From: Lanius collurio
Lineage: Eukaryota > Chordata > Aves > Passeriformes > Laniidae
Direction: 5' to 3'
DNA: 64,000 nt
Assembly: GCA_020086605.1 (NCBI GenBank)
Contig: JACBWW010000083.1
Span: forward strand, 62,001-126,000
The notes beneath the pieces were generated by a model. That model did not search any database and was not told where the DNA came from. It saw only the letters and a program-made list of their open reading frames with translations. Below, one piece after another: positions 1 to 9,645 of the stretch. Numbering within the stretch: position 1 is the stretch's first letter; each line of letters begins with the position of its first letter. Made by a program: the position numbers and the translations under genes.

Positions 1-147
1 CTGAAAGCTAAGGGAAAGTCTAACTCAAAAAGTCAGAGAAAAGCCCATGGTGGACTCATCTAGCTTAATTTATTTTTTTTTAATAGAATTAACTCGATCT
101 TCTATTCCTCTGAAAGAGTCTGATAATTTTGTGGCAGTGCAGCACTC

Positions 148-740
148 CTAATGTTTCATTTTGTAATTGTTTTGACTGGTAGACATGCAGTGTTCAGAGG
201 TGCTGAGAACTGCATCTAACAAAATGATTTCTAGTTGTTGGGGTGTTAATCCAGGTGGTTCAGTGATGTAGAGGTGGTACTGGCCATAGCTCATCATGCA
301 ATAATCTACATTATACACTTGGATGACAGTAAAACCTCCAGGCCCCAAACTGTCCCTTTTCTGATGTCTTCATCTGGCTTTCAATAAATCATAAATATTC
401 AGTGTCTATGGAGAGGCTTGTAGAACAAATTGAGGGTTTTTTTTAAAGCTGAATTTTCAGTTCTGAAATTGCAGGTATGAACTCCAAAGCCCTGTATGAG
501 GATGAGGTGAAACAGCCTGGATAGAGGGAGATGTTCACCATCCTCTTCTTCCATGTGCTCTGAGGTGTGCTCAGCTGGGAGGTGCCTGGACAGCTGAATT
601 TGGAGAGTGTTCAGATGCAGTGCCAGGGTGCAGCTCTGCATCTCCTCCTGCCTTCCTAGCACAGAACTGAGGCTGGCTAAAGCCTTCTGACTGGGCTCAA
701 TGGGGTCTGTGTGTGGTGCTGGTGGCTTTTCCTGGTACAC
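148..740 (-). other. possible decayed or unrecognised coding fragment, minus strand
   Basis: On the minus strand an open frame of about 113 codons runs from 740 to 399, and a second of about 66 codons runs from 348 to 148, ending in TAG. The frames differ by two bases and a stop separates them, so they are not one continuous frame. The first opens right after a pyrimidine-rich stretch ending in CAG (about 742-756), which looks like a splice acceptor. I see no good GT donor between the two frames. An AATAAA-like signal lies downstream near 66-75 on the same strand. Residue composition is protein-like (an acidic EEED patch, no low-complexity bias), but I recognise no family. Neither frame starts at ATG. 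It could be a real terminal exon, a retrocopy or chance. Confidence 0.15.
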
Positions 741-2508
741 TGAAAATGGCAGAGCCTAGGAGGAAATTAGCCATGTCAAGTAATAATTTCTAAATATATT
801 TTTTACGAAAATTTAAGTTGCTTAGTGTAGAAATCCAATTATTGCTCGAAATAGCAAATTGAAATCAATCAAGTCATCTTATTCCACAAAGCTTCGTAAA
901 ATGAAAGCAGGAATTGAGATCTAGTATGTGTTTAGGAAATATATCAGGGAAATCCAGGCAGATTTCCCTGTTGCAGCTGGTTCTGAAAGCTCTCTGCTCA
1001 GAGCACATGTTCTCTCTTACATCTCAGCATTAGGAAAAGTCCAAAGGCAGAAAAATTGTGCCATGTAACCATTTCCTTTTGTGAGGGCAAGGGCGCTCGA
1101 GGAGCATCAGGAGTTAAAGGCAGATGAGGAAAGTGGAAAAAATGCCCCCAATAATGGATTCATTCTGCCTTGAAATGTACACTGATTCCTTTAAAATATT
1201 AAATCCTCCCTTTTGTTGTACTGTGTATTGAAAAGGTCTCAAACTAAACCACAAAACTGAAAATAAAGCAAGAATTCAGAGATGGAACAGAGCAAGGAGG
1301 GCAACCACCTTTGTAAGCAATGGTTTTGGTCTGAGTAAAAGTACCCCCTTGGGATGGAATGAATGGTTTATGCCAATTAATTTCCATTATGAACTTTGGG
1401 TTTGGTTTGGACTGGAAAGCTTTGGCAGTCCCTGAGTAGGAGCTTTCTCCCACTGGTAACTCCAGGGAGGTGTGGAAGTTGGAGCTGTGTTTCCAGGCTC
1501 CCCAGAGGAAGGGAGCTCACACTCTGGCTGGATTGTTCCCTTGCAGCTCATTACAAAACCCTCTGTTCTGAAACATTTTGACATTTTTGCTATCTCCACA
1601 AAAGGCAGTCTTTTGGTTTTGTTTCAAAAGTGTATTCCTAATTTTTTATCATTCGTTAAATTATTTTTTTTTACATCAGAAAGGACATCCAATTGTTTGT
1701 TGGACCATGAAGTTCACCTTTTCTTTTACTTACTCCAGTCATGTGATGAAGTTGTGAAGGATTTTATCCAGTTGTCACTTGGTTGGTATTTCCTAGCAAA
1801 GCACAAGCTGTGATAAACTCTCTCATTGAAATTAGCTGGTATTTTGCTTTATGGAAACAAGAACACTTTGAATCAAACTCATCATGAAAATACATCAGGC
1901 ATGAACTAGGCTTTTCAAACCCTGCCAGGGCTTTAAAGAAAATATGTAAAATAACTTTGTCCTAAACTGAACTTAGTTTAATGTGGTTATTCCTGGGAAA
2001 ACTCCATTTTTATGGAACATATGTTGATGAAGCCTTTTGTTGAAATAGAATAACACTGGGAGCTACCTGGGAACACATCTCACTGCAGTCATATCAGCTG
2101 TAATATACGAGAATATATTTGAGTATTTTCTATATTACTAAACACAAGATTATTGGTGAGAATATGTGGTTAACCATCCTGACATTCACTCTGGAAATAT
2201 TTGGCCGGTGTATTCATTCCCAAAGAATATTATTATCCCTTTGAAACAGACCATTGGAGATTCAGCTGTGATTATTCTTCAGTTTCAGGATTACTGTGTC
2301 AGTGCCATTTTACCTCATGGTGAAACTCTTACATTAAACCTTCAGATCCCCTTTTCCTTCCCAGTTCCTTCCCTTTCAAACATTATTTTTTTCTAATTTT
2401 GCTCAGAATGGTAACAGAGTTTTTGTAGCTGATGGTACAAAAGGCTCCCTGCAATGGCCCCAAAGGTGCCAGGCACAGGAGGCACTGCTGGTTTGGAGCC
2501 ACCTGAAG
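741..2508. other. non-coding, no recognised feature
   Basis: This is AT-rich unique-looking sequence with frequent stops in all frames. The longest open stretch, about 113 codons on the plus strand at 1472-1813, has no recognisable domain and becomes T/F-rich. No repeat family was recognised. Confidence 0.6.
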
Positions 2509-2808
2509 CCTTCTCTGCAGGGCACAGAGAAGGCTCTGATGAGAGCTCCTAGAGGTGGAAATCTGGGCATGTCCCACTCCCAGCACAGCTCATCCGTGCC
2601 CTTCTGTGCAGGGCACAGAGAAGGCTCTGATGAGAGCTCCTTGAGGTGGAAATCTGGGCATGTCCCACTCCCAGCACAGCTCATCCGTGCCCTTCTCTGC
2701 AGGGCTGAGGGGAAGGCTCTGATGAGAGCTCCTTGAGGTGGAAATCTGGGCACGTCCCACTCCCAGCCCAGCACATCTGTGCCCTTCTGTGCAGGGCTGA
2801 GGGGAAGG
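2509..2808. repeat. 91-bp minisatellite, about 3.3 copies
   Basis: Units begin at 2520, 2611 and 2702, with a partial fourth at 2794. The period is 91 bp, and the third unit is 92 bp through a one-base insertion where CACAGAG becomes CTGAGGGG. Each unit holds GGCTCTGATGAGAGCTCC, a GTCCCACTCCCAGC block and a CCCTTCTSTGCAG block. Units differ at only a few positions, so the array is fairly young or homogenised. Several minus-strand open frames of 65-120 codons here are repeat artefacts: the same peptide recurs because the array is open in several frames. Confidence 0.95.
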
Positions 2809-3093
2809 GGTGCTGGCCCCCATGAGCTGCTGTGGTGAGCTGTGCCCAGCTCAGAATTGACCCCATTTCACTGAAATGCACTCACATGTCCCCACAACTG
2901 AGGCATGGGATTAATGCAATTATTTTCATTTACCAAAACTCACCATTTCCCCTAAGTTATAAAATGTATATTGTCCAGCTCTTTCAGATCCATATGGGGA
3001 AACTCACCTGCCATTAGACTTCTTTAGGAGCCAAGCAGGGCTCTCTCCTAGCCCTGGCTGCACAGTGCCCTGGGTACCTTCTAGCCCATTAAT

Positions 3094-3290
3094 TTGTTCA
3101 CTGAAAGGGTTGCCAAGGCCTGGAAAGGCTGCCCAGAGGGATGATGGAGCCACCTCCCCTGGAAGAGTTCTGCAAACCACTGGATGTGGGATGCAGGGCT
3201 CTGCTCTGCTTTGCAAGGTGGGGACTGGTCAAAGGTTGGACTCCACAATCCTGGAGGTCTTTTCCAACCTTACTAATTCTATGATTTGTC
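3094..3290 (+). mobile_element. CR1 LINE, 3' end fragment, sense
   Basis: The segment follows the CR1 ORF2 tail and 3' UTR. It has TTCACTGAAAGGGTTG, then a GGCTGCCCAGAGGGATG block, then GGTTGGACTCCACAATCCTG, TTTTCCAACCTTA and the terminal ATTCTATG octamer followed by a decayed second octamer. The octamer tail is the diagnostic 3' end of avian CR1. The copy is 5'-truncated, as usual for CR1. A long plus-strand open frame at 3065-3559 overlaps it and is not a separate gene. Confidence 0.9.
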
Positions 3291-4666
3291 TATTAACATT
3301 CACAGAGATTTCCATCAGAGGTTCTACAGTCTTTGTTCAGTTGTTCCTCTCTCAAATGAACGAAGATTTTACCAAATATTTTTTGTCTTATTCAGTTACC
3401 AAATCTAATGAATTCATTAAACCCTCCAAATGTTTACAACTTTTAACCCAGTTATTCCAAGGAAAAATAGGTTTGACTGATTATCTTTTGGCTGGTTGGG
3501 TGGTTTGGGGGGGTTTTTGGTGCCTGTGTGTGTTTCTGCAACCACCCCTCACATTTTAGTCCACAGATGACTCTCCCAAGAGGCTGAGAGCCTTAAATAG
3601 ATGAGATTCCTACAGGTTTAGTGAACAGCAGTTGGGTAGAGAAGAGAGATCCCGTTACTCCTGCAGCTCACACAAACCTGGAGTTTCAGCCAGAGATGTC
3701 CCCAGGACAGGGCTCTGTGAGCTGCTCCAGCCCTGCCCCCCGAGCTGCTCCCCTGCACAGGGGCTTTGTTAGAGCCCATCAGAGCTCAAACAACCCCAGC
3801 AGACAGGGGGGGTGACAGCAGGCTCCCCGTGGGCACACAGGGCCACAACAAGCTGGCATTTAGTTCTGTTTGCCTTCTTTGGTGCAGTTCCTGTCTCCAG
3901 CAATCAAAGCATGCATTAGAGTCATTATCAGCTCTGTTGCTGTCCTTGTACCTGCTTTTCAAATCGTCAGAACAACCTCTTTTGTTCTATAATGAATCAA
4001 TTGTATTTGAATCTTCTATCATTGGCAGATGGACTTCTTTGTTTAAATATAAATATGAAGATGCTGATTTATTTGGATTCCTGAACACTGATTGTATGAT
4101 AATTGTATCTTCTTGTGAATAATTGAATTATTTTCATGTTATGTTAATCTCATTTCCCTTAAAGCCTGCCTGAAAATCAGACTGACTTATTTACAAGTAT
4201 AGGTGAATGCTAATCTAGAATGATCTATTTTTAGACTGAAAAAGCTGTTTGCAAAGTTCTCCTGCACCCTTTTCTGATTGGTGGTGCTGGTAAAAGCACT
4301 GCAAATGCAGCTGCAGGAAGTAACATTTTCCCAAAACAACAGCTCATGCTGGCTGTGCTGCTGTAGTTTTACAGTGCTGGTATTTTATAAATAAATAAAT
4401 AAAAACCAGGAAAGGACTAGGAATGAGGATTAGGCCCACATTATACATTTATACATGTTGTGCAAAATATGTGCTTGAAGTTTCTGCTTATCCAAGAAGG
4501 TTTTTAATGATCAATCACCTTTGCTGGTGCTATCTATTTGTTGCATCCAAGTTATGGAATATTTTGCAGGGGTCCTCCATCAATTTCACATGCAGAATCC
4601 TGTAATGGGAAAAAAACACATTTCATGCTTGAAATTGAAATTTTATTATTAGCTGAATTGAACTCT
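3291..4666. other. non-coding, no recognised gene
   Basis: Unique-looking sequence. It contains a short G-rich stretch (3498-3525, three G-runs, too few for a standard quadruplex motif) and a moderately GC-rich patch at 3650-3850. No coding frame with family features was seen. Confidence 0.6.
4387..4405. repeat. (ATAA)n microsatellite
   Basis: About four tandem ATAA units followed by A residues. Confidence 0.85.
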
Positions 4667-5154
4667 TAACACTCTAAAAATATCAGTAATTGTGTTATGA
4701 TGATGCTAATTGTGCAAATTGCCTACAGTTAAAATAAATACACACAAACATTCCAGCACCTCCCACTTTAGGTCCTGAGGTCAACAGCTTCCCCTGTGGC
4801 ATGAGCACAGGGTACAGAAAATCAGTAGTGGCCTGTGACCTTTGCTGGGACAGTTGGGATATTGATGCTTTGTTATGGAAAATTCTGCATGGGTTCATTT
4901 TTAATATATTTATGAAAATGCTCTATATCTTGATATTTCTTCTTTGGTGTGGAATTCCACTTTACATCCAAATGTGCTGCATGTGGTTTGGGTTACATGC
5001 ATTGGACTCTTGCTGTTTTCCTCTCTCTTACTCCTAAAACTGGCTACAAGGCTACACTGGCAAAATTTAATCCAGAATTTAAAACCTCCACATGTTTTTC
5101 ATTTTTCATCTGGAAAAAGATAATCTGAATACAAACTCCTTATGTATCACTTAT
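4667..5154 (+). repeat. left arm of a 488-bp inverted repeat
   Basis: This arm is the reverse complement of 6744-7231 over all 488 bases. I count four substitutions (at 4723, 4867, 4929 and 5142 in this arm) and no insertion or deletion, about 99.2% identity. Identity stops abruptly at both ends. The outer edge starts TAACACTC and the inner edge ends CACTTAT. The arm has a 78-codon ATG frame at 4801-5037 with no recognisable domain, mirrored almost exactly in the other arm. No transposon family was recognised in the arm. Confidence 0.97.
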
Positions 5155-6743
5155 GCAGTATTGATATGTTTTGACCAGAGAAACAAATGACCTTTCTCCA
5201 GTTGGAATACCAGCAAACATAAATTTATGTTGCTGAATGCCAGCAGTGTTGATCACATTTGCTACTTCATGCTATACAAAAAAATGAGAAGTGGGGATAC
5301 ATTGATGATTAATGCTTGATTCTATTAAGTGAATTCCATAGCATTTAACATAATTTTGAGGTCAAAAGAAGCCTACAGGAGGCTGACTGGTGGGAAGTGT
5401 GTTCCAAGCTCTGTGTGGTAGCAGTAAAATATTTGAAAAGAGAAGGACGTGTGTTGGCATGGCAACACTGCTTAACTCAGATTTGTCAAGGCCGCTGTAA
5501 TTACTTAGCTGAAGCCATAGGTCACAGGAAGAACGTTATCAGAAGCAAAATTGTTCAATCTTGTCCTCAACTTCCAGGCCAGAGGTTTTTAGATAAATCA
5601 AGAAGTGCAGTTTGACTGGAGGAACTCGCTCCCTCTTGCCTTGGCCTCAGCAAAATCTCACATAAACATTCCTTGGATGTGGGTCCTGGATGTGAATTGC
5701 AGATTCTGTTGGTGAAAGCATCTTTCTCTTGTTGACATGAGGAAATGTCTGGGTATGAAAAGTGGATTGTTTATTGTTTGAGGTGTCACTTGTGAATGTG
5801 TTTCAGAAACCATTACTCAGTATCTGAGACCAGCCCTGTATGAGAGTGGGCATGAGAATAAAAACTCAGTGTATCAAAAAAGGGGGTTTGGGAGGGATCA
5901 GTCAGTGCAGAGCACTGCACCCTACTGCTTTTACACAGAAAGGGGGAAGGAATTCCTGTCCATCTGGGGGCTGAAAGGATTTGGAAAACTGGAAGGTGAG
6001 CAGGACATGGTGGGCACTGGATTGCTGCAAGGCTTGGGTCAGCTCGTGGATTAACTCCTCTTAAAGCCATCAGCTGTGGCCTCCCATCATCACCACTACA
6101 TCTCAAAATTGGTTTTCTCAGCACAGGGATTGGATTTTTTTTGATCAAAGTTTAAATTACCTGATGCCATTAAAGACAATTCATTGAAGGTAAAGGTTGA
6201 GAATTTGCTCTTGCAGTTGTCATGACTTTCAGTAGGAGAATTCAGGGGTTGTTAATATTTCTGCCTCTCCAAATCCATCTAGCTTGCTTACAAATACAGA
6301 GCAGTAAAATTTCATAGATTAAACAGTGATAATTAATTAAAATTCCAGTTAAAATAATTAAAAATCTAGTTGAAGCTTAATTTTTATTTTTTTTTCTTTT
6401 ATCTCCTGAAGTTGTGCACATGGTGGTGTAAAATTTCCTATGTAGAATTTCACATGTGGGTTATAGCACACACTGTTCCTGAAAAATGGCTTGTAAAAGA
6501 AAGCCATTATGGATTTTAATGCTATTTAAGTTTTATTTCTATTTTCTTCTTGGATTTATAATGTGCTTCTTCTATTGATCCATACCAATAATGCTGAGAT
6601 CTGCTACGTTTCTTTTCAGAGGTTGATCATGCTGAGCGTGGTTTGTAGGCTTTAATTGGGATAGGCATAAGCAGAAGAGTCTCTGAGCAGAAGGAGCAGA
6701 TTTTTTCAATGAAAAATTCCTGGGGAATATTTCTCTTATAGAA
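5155..6743. other. 1,589-bp spacer of the inverted repeat
   Basis: The spacer lies between the two inverted arms and looks unique. No transposase-like frame is present: the longest open stretch is about 111 codons on the minus strand (5813-6148), without motifs. An AT-rich section at 6330-6400 holds several TAATTA cores. I see no recognised element in it. Confidence 0.85.
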
Positions 6744-7231
6744 ATAAGTGATACACAAGGAGTTTGTATTCAGATTATCTTTTTCCAGATGAAAAATGAA
6801 AAACATGTGGAGGTTTTAAATTCTGGATTAAATTTTGCCAGTGTAGCCTTGTAGCCAGTTTTAGGAGTAAGAGAGAGGAAAACAGCAAGAGTCCAATGCA
6901 TGTAACCCAAACCACATGCAGCACATTTGGATGTAAAGTGGAATTCCACACCAAAGAAGAAATATCAAAATATAGAGCATTTTCATAAATATATTAAAAA
7001 TGAACCCATGCAGAATTTTCCATAACAAAGTATCAATATCCCAACTGTCCCAGCAAAGGTCACAGGCCACTACTGATTTTCTGTACCCTGTGCTCATGCC
7101 ACAGGGGAAGCTGTTGACCTCAGGACCTAAAGTGGGAGGTGCTGGAATGTTTGTGTGTATTTATTTTAACTGTATGCAATTTGCACAATTAGCATCATCA
7201 TAACACAATTACTGATATTTTTAGAGTGTTA
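6744..7231 (-). repeat. right arm of a 488-bp inverted repeat
   Basis: This is the reverse complement of 4667-5154 with four substitutions and no indel. The outer edge reads GAGTGTTA on the plus strand, so both outer boundaries carry TA next to an ACACTC/GAGTGT inverted motif. The inner edge ends at ATAAGTG. A 78-codon minus-strand frame at 6861-7097 is the counterpart of the one in the left arm. Confidence 0.97.
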
Positions 7232-7720
7232 CCAATAAAGATAGAGCCCAGAGGGAAAATTTTGCCTTGTTTTACATGAACAGATTCTCAGTTGGTAGAA
7301 ATAGGCCTAACTCCTTCCATTTCAATGGACTTACACCACTTCACAGTGTCAATGTGGGGGAAAAAATGTCACTTTCATCAGCCTTCCAGGTAAACAATCC
7401 AGTAATTTATCTGAATAGCATTCTCAAAATAAAAATGTAGAAATGTTCTTGTTGGAACAGAAAAACAGAATAGCAAGGTTGTCTGAGTTCACACCTTGCT
7501 GAGGCTACTAATTGAAAGTGAAAAATCAAAACAATTCACAAGAAAGCAAAAGCAATTAGCAGAAGAATATAACAACAGTGAAGTTTATCACTTGGAAATG
7601 ATCTTATTTGTTGTTTCTCAGAAATCTTTATGAATGAAATCTCCTTGGAAGTGTTCTTTTGCAACTGAGTCCTCAAGTTATCTGTTAGTTTTTGGTGGCA
7701 ATATTTCATTTTGCTCAGTG
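7232..7720. other. non-coding, nothing recognised
   Basis: AT-rich unique-looking sequence with stops in all frames. Confidence 0.6.
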
Positions 7721-8040
7721 TGCTGACAATGAGGTCCCAGGGATTGTGGCCTTTTGATTTCTGTGGCCAGGCTGTGGGACCTGCCAGCAGTGGGTGCAGT
7801 CTGGGGCACCCCTGGCAGGGGTCAGCCCCTGGCACCTGGGGCAGGTCTCACCACGGGTCGAGGGGTGGCACCTCCAAAGGCCCCTCTGCTGTCACTGCCA
7901 AGCCCCTGCCAGCTCCTGCCTGGCCTGTGCCAAGGACTTCACCCCAGTGCGTGGAACTCTGCACACCTCAAAGGGTTAACACATGGGGGGAAGGGGCACC
8001 CCTGCAGTGTGTTTGAACAAATAAAACGTTCTCTTCAAGC
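7721..8040. other. GC-rich patch without recognised content
   Basis: A locally GC-rich stretch with overlapping open frames in all three plus frames, the longest about 164 codons (7754-8248). Simultaneous opening of several frames is what GC-rich, stop-poor sequence gives by composition alone. It contains short internal inverted copies of GGCACC/CCCCTGG blocks around 7800-7845. CpG is sparse, so it does not look like a CpG-island promoter. An AATAAA at about 8020-8025 follows it. Confidence 0.5.
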
Positions 8041-9579
8041 CTTCGAAGGTTTGAAGCCACATCCCCATCCCGTGCATTGTGCTGCTGCCTGGAGATTCTC
8101 AGTCACTTCCAGGAAAAATCTGGGCTTTTTGGGCTTATTTGTTTTCTCTGTTGTTCCTAAAATGCTCTGCTGTTTTCAGTATTTATGGCTTGATGTCTCT
8201 TTGACTGTCATCATTAACAAGACTTGTGGCTTATTGCTATTGATATAGAAATTTTATTTTCATGTTGGGATAATTTAAACAGAGAGAGGTTTGGGACCAA
8301 GGCTGAGTGAATGCTCCATTCTGCAAGACTGCAGTTATCCCATTAAAATATGGGTGTCTCTCAGCACTGAGGACCTGGCTGACCTTTGACTGGGCTATTT
8401 TCAGTGGCTACACATGCCACTGTTTTTGTGGCAATGGATTGTTTCCTGCTAGAAGTGCCTTTTAATCAAAGATCTAATCACTAAGAGCTTACTGGAACAC
8501 TCCTGCTCTGCTCTTCTTCTTGAGGTTGCAAATCTTATTTCAGAAGAACAAGGTGTCTGTAGCTTTCATTGCACATTATGTTATTAAAAAAAAAATACTC
8601 CTACTATTAATGTTTAACATTTAAAGTTGCACTGACTAAATAGGACTACCTTGACTCAAAGCAGTTGGACATCTCTTAAATTTCTTACTTAATTGTGATG
8701 CTGTCAATTAATAGGTAAGAATTGAGTCTTCCTGACTGGAGACTTCCACTGAGTTGTACCCAGTTTGTAGCTGAGATTCCCAGCAGAGGATGAAAATAGA
8801 GAGTTTAGGCTGTACCTGGGGATTTCAGAGATCCAAATCTTGGTAGCAAAGAATTAAATACAGAGTTCAGAGGGTACAGAGCTGAAAATCCCCTGTTGCT
8901 GTTTTTTTGTCTAAATGTATCTTCTATTTGCTCTGTGTCAGAGAGAGGAAGAGAGTGGCCTCTCCTGGGAGGTGGGAAGTAAAGGTTTAGACCTTTTCTC
9001 AGTAAGGCAGAGCTCAAAATTAGGCCTCTGAGTCTTTAAAACTCTCTCTAACCCCCACAAATGCACTGCTTTACCAGCATTTCCCTTCCCTGAAGCTGTG
9101 TCCTGTTAGCTCATTTCTCCAAAGCTCCTCTCTGCCTTTAAAGAGGCTTCTGAGCAGAATTGTGCATTTCTAACACATGCCCAGGGGAAGGATCTGAGAC
9201 TCTTCATCTCCTCGGGCTGATCCAGCTGTGGGTCCTGGCAGTGCTGTGGGGTTAATAATCCCGAGGTGCTTTGGGGTCCTGTAAAGGGCTGTGCACGCCT
9301 CACCCTCTGCCCAGGACTGCCATTTCCAGGCATTGCACTGAAAATTGGTGATGCAACAGAGTGAACAACTGCACTGTTTGTGCCCTGTGTCTGCCAGGTG
9401 GCCTTCTTGTGCCTTCATTGTCAAAAAAGCTGGTATTTCCCAGCTCAGCATTAAATACCACTCTGTGTTTGGTATTAGAGCAATGCTGCCACTATAAACT
9501 CATTATCTGCATGCACATTGTGATGGACTCAGCTGAACTTTTATTCACCACTCTGATCATGAGCTTTTAAAAGCAATCA
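8041..9579. other. non-coding, nothing recognised
   Basis: Unique-looking sequence. A moderately GC-rich section at 9170-9330 has open frames on the minus strand without motifs. Confidence 0.6.
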
Positions 9580-9645
9580 CTTCGAGCTGGAATAGGTACA
9601 AAGAAGAGCTACTAGTATGATTAGAAAATAATTGAGTGTGTAATT
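9580..9645 (+). mobile_element. short old CR1/L3-type LINE remnant, sense
   Basis: The core GGTACAAAGAAGAGCTACTA followed by GTATGATTAGA resembles the CR1/L3 ORF2 block encoding the 'RVQRRATKL/M' region just after the reverse transcriptase. Only about 60 bp is recognisable. The flanks have decayed beyond recognition. Confidence 0.45.

Noticed and set aside
2383..2881. Several 65-123-codon frames with repeating peptides
   Set aside because: They are translations of the 91-bp minisatellite in different frames, not a repeat protein.
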